From Silene noctiflora (Eukaryota; Streptophyta; Magnoliopsida; Caryophyllales; Caryophyllaceae): a stretch of DNA of 64,000 nucleotides. Within the stretch, counting starts at the first letter, position 1, and each line of letters opens with the position of its first letter. The translations under genes were made by a program, and so were the position numbers. The DNA is taken from NCBI GenBank assembly GCA_009801015.1, contig VHZZ01001016.1, positions 9,889 through 73,888 on the forward strand, given 5' to 3'. Positions 11,966-22,719 of the stretch are shown piece by piece. The notes under the pieces are model-generated. The model was given only the letters and a program-made list of their open reading frames with translations, did not search any database and was not told the origin of the DNA.

Positions 11966-12124
11966 TTACCCCTTCTTACGGTAGGTCTTCCCTTTTGATC
12001 CCGAAATCTTGTGCTTCTGATTCATATGAAGAGAGAGGGCTGCCATTGTCGGAAAAGTAGGACCCTTTGGAGTAAAAATTTTACCCTTCATAAACCCACA
12101 GCATTTGCATTCATAACCTGGCAT
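11966..12124 (-). CDS. 52-residue zinc-finger-like basic microprotein
   Basis: The frame opens at the ATG at 12124-12122 and stops at 11968-11966, giving 52 residues. The product begins MPGYECKCCGF and has a CKCC knot, a PTFPTMAALSLHM stretch, HMNQKH, and a very basic tail (GSKGKTYRKKG). Cys6, Cys9, His33 and His38 could form a C2H2-type zinc site with a long loop (C-x2-C-x23-H-x4-H); this is inference from spacing, not a recognised Pfam-type finger. The leader just upstream contains AAACCCTAA, the telo-box found in front of many plant translation and ribosome genes, and a possible leader intron (donor near 12240, acceptor at 12125). A U-rich 3' flank follows. The composition (no low-complexity, proper stop, good start) argues for a real gene. 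The family is not known to me. Confidence 0.55.
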   Translation of the reverse strand: MPGYECKCCGFMKGKIFTPKGPTFPTMAALSLHMNQKHKISGSKGKTYRKKG

Positions 12125-12297
12125 CTTCAAGTCAAGAAAAGAACAGAAAAGTTAGGGTTTAATTTTATCTGAAAATTAAACCAATCACTAACTCGCAAGA
12201 TTGTTTCTGACAATCAATCGATCAAATCCATTATTTTACCTTTTACCTTTTCACTTTCGTAGATCTACTCTTCTCAATTCTGCTACTTCTATCTTTT

Positions 12298-12349
12298 TCT
12301 TCCCAAATTGCTAAAGATGGCCCTCTTCCCAAATTGCTAAAGATGGCCC
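12298..12349. repeat. 26-bp perfect tandem duplication
   Basis: The unit TCTTCCCAAATTGCTAAAG... (26 bp) is present at 12298-12323 and again at 12324-12349. The second copy holds the left terminal repeat of the TIR element that follows, so the doubling involved the element end. Confidence 0.9.
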
Positions 12350-13697
12350 TTTAATTACTCATCTCGTCCCTATAATTTTTTATGTTTTCCGGTTTTGCCC
12401 TTCCCTCTAATAGATTTACTTGAAATATAATTTATATATTCTATTAAAATTGGTTGGTAAATTTAAGATCGTCTCGGTATTTGAAAATGCTTTTGTTTCG
12501 TTTATAGAAAATCTAATCGTCTCAGTATTTGTAATTCTTATCCTATCGTAATCTGAAAATGGTTTGTTTACGTTATGTTTAATTCGTAAAATAATTGCGG
12601 ATTTTTGTAGGTCGGTCTTATTTTTGTCAAGGACTTTGCAATTACGTAATTATTTTCGTACGATTTATTCCTTAATTATTTTCGTACGATTTAATTACGT
12701 TGTGTTTTACGTAAAAAAAAACTATTAGATGAATTTTCGCTATATTGGGCCAGGCATATTCATGCCAAAAACACGAAATGGGCCAGGCAGGTTTCTTGAA
12801 AATGACATGAAACCCACCCAGCTGTTTCGTGTAAATGACATGAAACTGCCCAGTTCGTTTTGTGTAATTGACACGAAACTGTTTTTTTTTTTTTATTTAT
12901 TTAATTGCTTATTAAATTATTAAACAGTACTGTCAGTCTCATGTGTTAAACTGGGTATGGTTAAACATGCTTTTACACTAAGGTATCCCGATCAACCTCA
13001 TCCGGTCTTATACGTAATATTAGAAATTTAATACTAATTCAAACGTAATATTACACGAATTCATATATATAACAAATATAACAAATTAAATACTAATTCG
13101 AACATAATATTACACGAATTACATATATATAACAAATTTAATACTAATTCGAACGTAATATTACACGAATTTGATATATATACGCAATATTACTAATTTA
13201 ATACTAATTTGTTTACAAAATAAAACATTATTAAAAAAAAAATTGAATTTCGTGTGAAATACATGAAATATACCAAGCATATACGTGTACAATACACGAA
13301 AGTTGCTTGATATATTCGTGTATTATACACGAAAAATGGCCTGAAAATTTCGCGACATACTCACATACACACGAAACATGCCTGGGAATTTCGTAGTTTT
13401 CACACGAAACATGCCAGAGGGTTTCGTCTATTTGACACGAAATCTGCTACGTTGTTTCGTGTAAATCCCTCAGCTTTGCATCTTCATCGTCTATGTGCGT
13501 TTTTTTTTTTAAAAATCAATATTCAATCGTTGTTGGGAGGTTTCGAATTTTTTAAATTTTGAAATTCAAAAGTTAGCACGATTTTAAAGTGGTTTGAAGA
13601 GGTTTTAATAAAATACGAAAACTAAAGTCGAAATAATAATATTACAAAACATTTAAGCAAGAGCAAAAAGGTAATTAATAGGGGCGATCTTTAGCAA
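12334..13697. mobile_element. 1.36-kb TIR DNA element, non-coding
   Basis: The ends are inverted repeats of about 25 bp: TTGCTAAAGATGGCCC at 12334 on the left, and on the right the complement of TTGCTAAAGATCGCCCC ending at 13697. No transposase frame is visible. The interior has three parts: a cluster of TTTCGTGT / ACACGAAA motifs (12745-12890), about 3.5 copies of a 60-bp A/T-rich tandem repeat (13010-13210), and a second motif cluster (13240-13475). Outside the ends, 12253-12305 and 13705-13750 are about 80 percent alike in direct orientation (CTCTTCTCA, CTACTTCTA), which is too long to be a target duplication. A superfamily cannot be assigned; no clear target duplication is seen. Confidence 0.6.
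13010..13210. repeat. 60-bp tandem repeat, about 3.5 copies
   Basis: Each unit contains TACTAATTCGAACGTAAT, TTACACGAATT and TATATATAACAAATT with a few changes. It lies inside the TIR element and between its two motif clusters. Confidence 0.8.
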
Positions 13698-13988
13698 ACC
13701 GGTTTTCTTCTTCACTCTTCTCAGTTATGCTACTTCTACCTATTTCTTTTTCTTTCTCTTTTTCTTTTTAAGACCACTATGTTTTTTTGACAGCCGTAAA
13801 TAAAGCATCACTAAATTTTAAATATAGCGATCTTGTCAACTAGATATACCTTCGCAATTAGTGATTTTTTAGTCCCTGTTGATGAATGAAAAATTAAAAT
13901 TAAATAGTGTTATTGAGCGCATCGAGTTTCAATATCACATTGTTATATTATAAAACAGTCAATTATCGTAATAAATCTTACATAAGGG

Positions 13989-14378
13989 TAGAGCTATGCA
14001 AGCCCGGCCCAGCTCGGCCAAGCCCAGTTCAACGGGCCCAAAAACTGCGGTCCATTTTTTCCAGCCCAGCCCGTGGTCTTTTCAGTGCCGGGCCAGGCCC
14101 AAATTTTCCAGCCCACCCGTTTTCCAGCCTGGTTTTTTTTAGTGTTGAGCTGGCCCGGCCCGTTATTTTCTTCTTTTTTCTCCCCTTATTTTTTATTTTC
14201 TTTACTTAAAAAGAAAAAAAATGCCAAACCCGGCCCAACAGCTCACCTAGTGCCGGGCTCGGGCTAGACAAACCAGGCACAGCCCAGCCCGCCTTCCATT
14301 TAGTGTCGGGCCTGGGTTGCACCACCCCAGCCCATCCCATCCCACTTCCAGCCCGGCCCATCCCAACGCCCAGCCCTA
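13989..14378. mobile_element. hAT-type MITE with exact 8-bp target duplication
   Basis: The element begins TAGAGCTATGCAAGCCCGG at 13989 and ends with the complement of TAGGGCTGGGCG at 14378. The 8-bp sequence CATAAGGG flanks it on both sides (13981-13988 and 14379-14386). The interior is full of GCCCGGCCC-type blocks in both orientations, typical of the plant hAT MITEs that begin TAGGGCTGG. It has no coding capacity. Confidence 0.9.
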
Positions 14379-14439
14379 CATAAGGGTATGTAAAAAGGTA
14401 GTACCAAAACTCACTCAGTTGCACATTTTCTGCGTTAAA

Positions 14440-14600
14440 GCCGGGACCCCGTCCCCCGGGGCGGGCAAGATTTTTGTAGGTTTTTGGTTAAATTTTCTGA
14501 TTTTTTTTTTGAGTGTCCCCTTATATATATAATTACTCATTAGCCTCCCCTAAAAAATTTCGACTCGCCAAAGTTTAAATCCTGTCTCCGTCACTGTAAG
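14440..14600 (-). repeat. Degenerate repeat with GTGACGGAG end
   Basis: On the minus strand it begins CAGTGACGGAGACAGG at about 14598 and runs into a block rich in GGGGACGGGG. It resembles the widespread plant repeats that start CAGTGGCGGA. A relative lies at about 51702-51865. Confidence 0.5.
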
Positions 14601-14612
14601 TTCTCATGACTC

Positions 14613-14647
14613 TCAGCCCAGCCCAGCCCAGCCCAGCCCAGCCCAGC
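14613..14647. repeat. (CCCAG)n microsatellite at a gap edge
   Basis: Seven units of CCCAG lead straight into an assembly gap, which probably formed because the repeat could not be assembled. Confidence 0.9.
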
Positions 14648-15152
14648 NNNNNNNNNNNNNNNNNNNNNNNNNNNNNNNNNNNNNNNNNNNNNNNNNNNNN
14701 NNNNNNNNNNNNNNNNNNNNNNNNNNNNNNNNNNNNNNNNNNNNNNNNNNNNNNNNNNNNNNNNNNNNNNNNNNNNNNNNNNNNNNNNNNNNNNNNNNNN
14801 NNNNNNNNNNNNNNNNNNNNNNNNNNNNNNNNNNNNNNNNNNNNNNNNNNNNNNNNNNNNNNNNNNNNNNNNNNNNNNNNNNNNNNNNNNNNNNNNNNNN
14901 NNNNNNNNNNNNNNNNNNNNNNNNNNNNNNNNNNNNNNNNNNNNNNNNNNNNNNNNNNNNNNNNNNNNNNNNNNNNNNNNNNNNNNNNNNNNNNNNNNNN
15001 NNNNNNNNNNNNNNNNNNNNNNNNNNNNNNNNNNNNNNNNNNNNNNNNNNNNNNNNNNNNNNNNNNNNNNNNNNNNNNNNNNNNNNNNNNNNNNNNNNNN
15101 NNNNNNNNNNNNNNNNNNNNNNNNNNNNNNNNNNNNNNNNNNNNNNNNNNNN
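14648..15152. other. Assembly gap (N)
   Basis: A run of 505 Ns. The true content and length are unknown. Any open frame drawn across it is an artefact. Confidence 1.
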
Positions 15153-15400
15153 AACCGGGACCTCGCTTGACGCAAGGTCCTGGAACTCTCTTAAATGTTT
15201 GAGTAGTCTTACTTTTAGAGAGAAAAAATTGTTAGATGAGATATCTCTTACATGAATCTTGCACGTGTCCTCTTCGGAATGGATCCAAGGAAGATATTTA
15301 TAGAGGTCTAAATGTACATTATTTTATGAAGTGACAAACACTTAAACCCGTGCGACCCACAGGTTGCATGCAGGCCGGGTCGACTAAGTATGGCCCATGA
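15153..15400. other. Intergenic, nothing recognised
   Basis: Single-copy-looking sequence between the gap and the first AAT tract. No gene or repeat ends are seen. Confidence 0.4.
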
Positions 15401-15436
15401 ATAATAATAATAATAACAATAATAACAATAGTAGTA

Positions 15437-15486
<50 letters not shown>

Positions 15487-15535
15487 TTCTTGTAAAACTT
15501 GGGTTTGTTCTCTCAATAAAGGTTGTGGGTTTTTT

Positions 15536-15581
<46 letters not shown>

Positions 15582-15585
15582 TTGG
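15401..15585. repeat. Two (AAT)n microsatellites
   Basis: AAT-type repeats occupy 15401-15486 (with AAC and AGT variants) and 15537-15582 (nearly pure). They are separated by about 50 bp of unique sequence. Confidence 0.95.
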
Positions 15586-15589
15586 AATA

Positions 15590-15695
15590 ATTGAATCTGA
15601 ACTGAATTGAATTGAACTGAATGGAGCTGAGCTGAACTGAACTTAATAGAGCTGAACTGAACTTATAAGAACTGAAATTAAGTTCAAAAGAACAG
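15590..15695. repeat. (CTGAA)n-type MITE fragment
   Basis: The sequence is a chain of CTGAA, TTGAA and GAGCTGAA pentamers and ends AAGTTCAAAAGAACAGGGC. Relatives with the same ends and pentamers occur at 51080-51205, 52227-52396 and 60755-61070. Confidence 0.7.
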
Positions 15696-15699
15696 GGCT

Positions 15700-16120
15700 T
15701 TATTACTATTATTATTATTACTATTACTATTACTATTACTATTACTATTACTATTATTATTATTACTATTATTATTACTATTATTATTACTATTACTATT
15801 ACTATTACTATTATTATTACTATTATTATTACTACTATTATTATTACTATTACTATTACTATTATTACTATTATTACTACTATTATTATTACTATTATTA
15901 TTATTATTACTATTATTACTATTATTATTACTACTATGATTACTACTGTTATTATTATTATTGTTATTATTGTTGTTGTTGTTATTGTTGTTATTGTTAT
16001 TGTTATTGTTACTACTACTACAATTGTTGTTGTTATTGTGGTTATTACTACTACTACTATTGTTATTATTGTTATTATTACTACTACTACTATTGTTATT
16101 ATTGTTATTATTATTATTAT
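15700..16120. repeat. About 420-bp compound trinucleotide repeat
   Basis: The tract runs in register for about 140 triplets. It starts with ATT mixed with ACT, then shifts to GTT/ATT and finally to ACT blocks between GTT/ATT blocks. The period stays 3 bp while the triplet changes in blocks. Open frames here are long runs of Ile, Val and Thr and should not be read as genes. Confidence 0.95.
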
Positions 16121-16929
16121 TTATAAAAGGAGTTTAATCAATGGGTTTTTTGTAGTTTTACAAGTGCAATTAGAATAATATGGGTATATTTTTTGCAATA
16201 AAGAAAAAGATAATGAAGTGTTTGGATACGAAGGAAGTAAATGGTAAAATTGTTTATAATTGAACACTATCAAAAAATAATCATATAATCAGAAAACTAG
16301 CATCATGCACCTCCCCTCATCAGAAGGAATTAATTTAGTTCTTAATTTAATTAGTTTTCTATAATGAAAATGCTTTTGATGCGGAAGATCTATCAGTACA
16401 TAATCTATTTCCCATTTCGTCACTTAGCTTACATAGTTTTACATATGAAACTTAGAACACTTCACGTTAGAACATATTTTTTTTTTCTTTTTTAATAATA
16501 ATCACCTCTTTTCTGTGCAGGGGTATGGGTCGTTTGGGTCGTTGAGTTGCTTTGCTGGTTTAGGAGTTGATGGTTCATGATTCATGGTTTATGGTTGATG
16601 GTCGATAGTTCAGTAGTTACTTGATGTAGGAGATATTGTGTTTGTGCGAGTATGTCATCTTGTGTTCGTGCGATTGTGTGACAGGATTACTTTGTGATGA
16701 GATGTTTAGATATTTGAGATATTTGAGACTTTTAGATGTTTCCGGCTCTTTATTTTGCTTATTTCGGGATACACGTGACATTTATCTTCAATACATCACT
16801 TAATCTCGCCTATATTTAAATTGAAAAAAGAAAGACTACTCGACTACATTAAACAAGTCAAACTAATAGGATTTTAAAATCCATATGTTTGTATATGTAA
16901 CTACAAATCTTTTAAATGGCTAAGAAATT
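16121..16929. other. Intergenic, nothing recognised
   Basis: No gene is seen. 16575-16615 has a short simple run of TGATGGTTCATGAT-like repeats. Confidence 0.4.
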
Positions 16930-18209
16930 TAAGGGAGTAAATTACCACAACTATGACCATAACTTTTCAAGAAATTGTGGAGGTGACTTCATCTCACAAC
17001 AATTCTAAAGTATTGAACTCCTTAGCTACTATCTTAGTGACCAAACAAAATCACGCAAACTAGCTTATGTTGTAACATTTCGACAAGAATTACTTAAAGA
17101 AAGTAGAAAACTTTATTAATTACCAAATACTAATCTCTCATTACCATATAGTTTGGAAGGAACAAATCACTAAAAATGAACCGACAATGTCTACGTAATT
17201 GCATAAAAAGTTAAAAACCAATACTTTTTCACAATAAGACAAGTCTAAACAAAAAAGCACCATATATAGTGAAAACTTGCATATCATATAAAGGACTTAA
17301 CATTAGGAAAGGTAGAGCAACACATGAAAAAATGTAGATTTCGACTAAAAGTCTTTAAATGAAGCTAATAGTATACCACTAACGCAACAAAGTCCGAACT
17401 CCTAGTAAACAAAACACAATCATGAATAACCCGTTTTGAACTCAGTGAAACAAAATACTTTATACCACCAAAAGAACAAACCAATACAAGTAAGAGATCT
17501 CATAATGAAATTTATGAGATCATATTAATAAGACGGCAAACCTGCAACTTAAGAATTTGTAGATGCACTCATTACTTGCTTCAAATATTTGATCAACATA
17601 TACAGCATCATGTATAACCTACCAACGATAATTCCACCAATATATTAGAGCTTTGAATCTTAAAGGTAAAACTAAAGCAAACAAAATAAAATGGCCAGAA
17701 TAGATAACTTTTCCCAAAGAAAGCCAAATCATGGAGCAAAAGAAATTGGAAAGTTCCCCAACTAAAACAGATACTAAAATCGTCAATTGTCACAAACGCA
17801 CACACATATAAGTTGCTAAATTGCTATCATTTTTATATAGTATTAGCACTAATGCTACAATGGTCATCGGCATCAGTCTCTCACTCTCTATGTTTTCATA
17901 GAAGAGGTGAGTTTATAAACAGTCGATCTCTATGACAAAACACGACTATACACGACTATACAGAGAGAAGAATTGTTGAATCACAAAAACTCAAAATTAG
18001 AATTTGACTTTTAAAGAACAAGCTTCCCACATATTTACATCTATCAAAGTTTTAACTATATGACTAAAATCCTGAACTGAAATCCTGCACCAAAATCCTG
18101 TCCCCCTACGAAAATAATGGTTGAAATTGAAATTTTCAATTTACCAAACAATAAAATTTAAAACAGAAATTTAAGATCAGTTACTTATTTGACAAATCAA
18201 AGTTTTCGA

Positions 18210-18706
18210 AACTCACCTTAGTAAATGAAATCAGACATTCATCTCTTGCCCTTGTATACAGATCTTAGAGCAACACCTTCGTTTGTTGTGAATTATGATC
18301 TTCCCACTCCTCAAATCAAATCATGTGAGGGGAAATTCGTAAATAGAGTCGAAGATAAAAATCTGCATGATCTTCCCACTCCTCAAATCAAATCATGTGA
18401 GGGGAAATTCGTAAACAGGGTCGAAGATAAAAATCTGCATCATCAACAAAACCCATCTATCAGAATCTCACTAACAAATATAAAAGATGAGATTATTTTT
18501 CAAAAAACAAAACACCAAATAACAACCATCCCACACCTGTCACAGGTCGTGACAAGGAATCAAGCCGGAAGCTTCGACTGATGAGATGATAAGACAAAGG
18601 AGCGTCTTCGATGAGACCCAGTTCCAGGAAAGATACAGCCACTGCTGCTCCTTTGTCGAGCGGAACTGCAGCCGCCATGCTGACCCCAGCTTTCGTTACA
18701 TATCTG
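18210..18706 (-). pseudogene. Right-arm copy of the unrecognised spliced locus
   Basis: On the minus strand the first exon candidate (18704 downwards) contains YVTKAG, VSMAAAVPLDKGAAVAV and ISRSFRLDSLSRPVT. The last-exon candidate near 18210-18270 has an in-frame stop where the left copy has Arg (KGKR, stop, MSDFIY against SKRRMTDFIH). Long gaps between the two copies in the first exon and the stop suggest this copy has decayed, provided the frame chosen is real. I cannot name the family. Confidence 0.35.
18297..18440. repeat. 72-bp tandem duplication
   Basis: Units at 18297-18368 and 18369-18440 differ at only about two positions (AAATAGAG against AAACAGGG). It is a recent local doubling next to the last-exon candidate. 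Confidence 0.95.
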
Positions 18707-18954
18707 CAAAGAATGACAGCAATAGATGAATTTACAACATCAACAGAACCTATCTATCAGAAGTTCACCAACAAATTAAACATTTGACTTTCATCTACCA
18801 AAAGATGACATCTTTCCCAAAAACAAATACAACAAATCAAACAACAACCATCACACACATCGTTACATGTTTAATAAGATAAAACAACAATCGACGAATC
18901 CGAAAACTGAAAATTAGAATTTGACTTCAATTTACCAAAAGATGAGATTTTTCC

Positions 18955-18957
<3 letters not shown>

Positions 18958-18993
<36 letters not shown>
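18958..18993. repeat. Poly(A) tract of about 36 bp
   Basis: A pure A run inside the right duplication arm. The matching place in the left arm (near 7380) has only a short T run, so it grew after the duplication. Confidence 0.9.
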
Positions 18994-18994
<1 letters not shown>

Positions 18995-19420
18995 AATCAT
19001 CCCACATGTCTAAAACAATTAAAAGTTACCTATCTGATAAGAAAAACACAATTGATGAATCGGAAAACTCAGAATTAGAATTTGACTTTTGTTTACTCGA
19101 AAATTAAATCTTTCCACAAAAAACCAATAAAACAAATTGAAAAAAAAATCATCTCATATATACAACAATTAAATTTAACCATCTAATAAAAAAAATAATA
19201 AAAAAAAATTGATGAATCCCAAAACTCAAAATTAGATTTAAAATAGAGAAAAGTAATTTGACAAAAATAATATAAAAAATTACCAAGTAATGATTGATGA
19301 AGATGAAATATGTCTGAATCCATATCTTTTGTAAATCTTGGAATTTCTGGATCTCAGAAAGAGAGATGAGGAAGAAGGAAAAGAAAGGTATGAATGTTTG
19401 AGATAACCTACCCTTCTTTT

Positions 19421-20095
19421 TTCTCTTTTCTTTTTTTTTTCTTTTCTTTTTTTCTAATTGCTGTATTTTACATCTAATACTTCGCTTTAGATTTGCCGTA
19501 CTCGATGTTGAAGTCAAAGCTTTAGTTGGCTGCTTTCTTGTCCCCCCGACCCCACTTGTGTGTTTTATTGTTTTATTTTTTTTCCAATTATTTATTTATT
19601 TTTTTATTTTATTTTTAAATTAAAGAGTAAAATTACCAATATTCAATTGGAATACATCCGACCTTTCCCTCTTACCTACTTCTCAAGGCGCCAATCGAGC
19701 AATTTCATGAGCAACCTTATTCAAATCTCTACCAACAAAAGACCAACTAACGGAATTATAAGAACTTCGATACGAAATAATGTCCTCTAGAATAAAACGA
19801 AAAACGCTTCTATCGTCCACTCGATCTACAGTTAATACTGATATGTTAGAGATATGTTAATACTGATACGAAATTAGATAATTGAAAACATTCGATCTTT
19901 TAAACTGACACGATTTAATATGACATAAACTTTCCTAATCCATAACGAAAATACAATTTTCCCTTTTTCTAATGCGTAGTCTAAAAACAAACATCCAAAT
20001 CTTATATAAAAATTAAAGAAAGACTTTTTAGAATAATCTAATAATTTCTAATCCGAAGTATAATAGGCTTACCAAATAACACTCAATTCCCAATC
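19421..20095. other. Intergenic and upstream region of the KIB/F-box gene
   Basis: A/T-rich with no clear gene. 19835-19870 has a short repeat of GATATGTTAATACTGATA. Nothing else is supported. Confidence 0.4.
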
Positions 20096-20103
20096 TATAA
20101 ATA
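20096..20103 (+). promoter_or_regulatory. TATA box of the KIB/F-box gene
   Basis: TATAAATA lies 103 bp before the ATG at 20206, a normal distance for a plant core promoter with a short leader. Confidence 0.6.
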
Positions 20104-20205
20104 CTCCTCTCCTCTATAGACCTTATACCAAGTTCAAAGCACACGTCCTTTTTGCTTTCTTTTCTGTCCTTTCTCAAACTTATTTAGTTTTATTTATAAC
20201 TCGAA

Positions 20206-22506
20206 TTGATGAATATGGAAAACGAGACAATGTCATCGTTAATGTCGTCACCCGAGAAAAATACGGAAGACAAGTATATGTTACCATCATTAGCAGAAGT
20301 ACCATGGCTAATTGTTACACATAGTAACAAAAAGTCTAATAAACTTGAGAAGCAAACATTCCGAACCAACACAAACTCATGCTGGAAGACAATCCCAGAA
20401 TTACACCGGAACATTATTGTGGCTGCTCATCAAGGCTGGTTCATCTTGAGAGACCGCAAAAATTACTCCGTCTATTCCATATGGAACCCTGTTACCTCGC
20501 AGTTTTTACGTCTTCCTGAATTATTACTAGCCCCTGAACTAGAAGACAATGCAACGCCCTCCATTTGCCTCTTAACGGAGTCCTTAGACCTTGATAATAA
20601 TCCCGAAACATGTATGCTTGTATTATTTTACAGAGACGGGCTAGTATTCTCGTGCACGCCTACCATTAGCTGTAATTGTAGTTGGGTCAAGCAAAGGCTT
20701 GAGCTTGATGGGACTCGTAATGTTGAAATAAAAGATGCTTCTGTACTTGACGGGGTTATATATGGCTACGCGTTGGGTAGAACAAAATTTGTGCGTGTCA
20801 ATTTCGCTCAGGACAGTTCGAATTCAATAACCTTGAATCCTATGACTATAGATAGTCCAGACGCAGAAATAATCAATTGTTACCCGTTTTATGTAAACAT
20901 TTTCGATATGGTTGAATCTTGTGGCGTGTTGTATTATGTCAATTTTTTGTGTAAGACGGATGATGATGTCGAAAACATGGATATCATTAAGGTCTGGGTT
21001 TGGAGACTAGATTTCTTACAGATGCAGTGGATAAAAGTCACGTCTTTGAGGAATCGCGCCTTTTTGCTAGGCACTCACTGTTGCACCTGGTGTTGGGCAG
21101 GCGCTAGAATATCATCAGGATGTTTTATAGAAGAGAATTGTATATACTTGCTTATTGCAGGCAGTCCAAAAATCTATTCGTACAATCTACAAGATGATAG
21201 CTACGCTATTTTGTCGCCTCATTCTACGCCTCTTCGGAATTTCTGTGGTCCTTCATGGTTTATGCCTGAGAATCACAAAAGGTAAGACGTTTTTCTATTA
21301 ACTTGCAAATCCAGTATTTCGACGGCTTACCATATGTCTTGTTGAATACTCTGTAACAAATAATTCATGCATGACAATTTGTTCTACTGTAAAATTGACA
21401 GGTTGTTTCCAGAATCGGAAGGGAGACGAATGATTAGTGAAGAAACGAAGCAAATTCAAAACTTAAATCAAGAGTTTCAAGAGCTATCATCCGGAACTCT
21501 GCTATCTGAACTTCCTCTTGATGTCTTGCAATCAATTGGGAAGTTTGTGAATTTGTTTGATTACATGAATCTTCGTGCAACTTGTAAGAGCCTTCACGCA
21601 GGAAACCCTTTGGTGCAATGGCGAGCTAATTGCGCGTACCCTTTGTTCATGGTCCGTATAGATAACAGTGGAACATATGAATTGTTTGATCCATTTGAGA
21701 ACGTCTCACGCACTATTTTAACCTTTAAGAAATCTTCCGAGGTTCTCTCATCCTTCGAGTATTGCAAGGATGGTTGGCTACTCTCAAGGTCCGAGAAAGA
21801 CACCCTACAGTACGTGAATCCTTTCAAACGCGAGACTGGGATGTATCCTCCTTGTGAATGGGAATGTGCAACTTTTGGATTTTCAACTTGTCCTACTTCT
21901 CCCGATTGTCTGATCGTTGGAATCGGTGGATACACAAATGTAAATATTAGCCGTTTTGATGCTGCTTTTGGAGAGTGGGAGTACTTTGAATTGGATTTTG
22001 ATACGGATTTCGTCTTTTATCCTACTTGTAAAACCAGTCCCATATATCACAAGGACGCGTTTTATTTTCTTGGGATGGACGGATGCCTTGGAGAATTAAA
22101 ATTTATAGAAGAAGAAATTAGTTGGGTTGTGTATAAGTTTCCATTTTCGAAGGAGGGTACAAAATTCAATTCAAGCTATCTAGTTGAGCTTGATGGAGAA
22201 CTTGTTTCGGTATTTGTTGGGGAAGCCGGAAGCTGGGTTAAAGTGTTTAAATTCAACATTTCGGATGATTGTTGGATGGAACTAGATACCTTGGGACAGC
22301 ATATCTTGTTCGTTAGTCCTGCATCGTCGTTTTCCGTTAAGTCGGAAAAGAGTGGGATGGAAAATAGAATATATTTGCCATTGCGTAAGGATAACGAGGT
22401 TGTCTTCTATTCCCTCGACACATGCAAATATCACACTTCGGGTGGCGCTAATTCTATGGACGATTTCTATGGCATGAAGGCTCAATCATCCTGTTGCTGG
22501 ATTTAG
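20206..22506 (+). CDS. KIB1-4/F-box/KIB1-4 protein, two exons
   Basis: Exon 1 is 20206-21281 and exon 2 is 21402-22506, joined across a 120-bp GT-AG intron (donor AAAAG|GTAAGA, acceptor TTGACAG). The join keeps frame and gives 726 residues. Residues about 28-345 form a first KIB1-4 (DUF295) beta-propeller (PSLAEVPWLI, QGWFILRDRK, NPVTSQFLRLP, PKIYSYNL). Residues 392-424 are an F-box (LLSELPLDVLQSIGKF, LRATCKSL). The rest (about 430-720) is a second, diverged KIB1-4 domain (KDGWLLSR, VNPFKRETGMYPP). F-box proteins bind SKP1 in SCF ubiquitin ligases, and the KIB part would bind the target. Without splicing the first frame ends at once in the intron, giving a KIB-only protein of 359 residues; two separate genes is the alternative reading. 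The order KIB, F-box, KIB is unusual because the F-box normally leads. No target is known. Confidence 0.75.
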
Positions 22507-22719
22507 TCAAGAATTCAAGTGTATTGGTTTGTGATTGTTTATAAATGTTGTTTTAATGGAAGATTTGGTTCTCAACTGATATTGTAACCGGATGGAAATA
22601 GGATTTAAAAACACAAATAATATGTATCTTTTCTACTATATTTACCAATCTAGTACTCCCTCCTTCCCGCCGGTCTCGGTTTTGACACAAAAATGGCTAA
22701 TCCCGCAACGTATATGTGT

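Larger units (their letters stand above)
16930..19420 (-). repeat. Right arm of the 2.5-kb inverted duplication
   Basis: This arm is the minus-strand counterpart of 6780-9300. It carries a probable exon at 18541-18705, with its acceptor at about 18706 (TTCTTTGCAG on the minus strand), and a 72-bp duplication absent from the left arm. Confidence 0.85.

Noticed and set aside
14591-15202. Long open frames on both strands (about 195 codons)
   Set aside because: They consist almost wholly of Ns from the assembly gap plus CCCAG repeats.
15936-16178. 80-codon Ile/Val/Thr frame
   Set aside because: It is the translation of the trinucleotide tract; no start context or homology.
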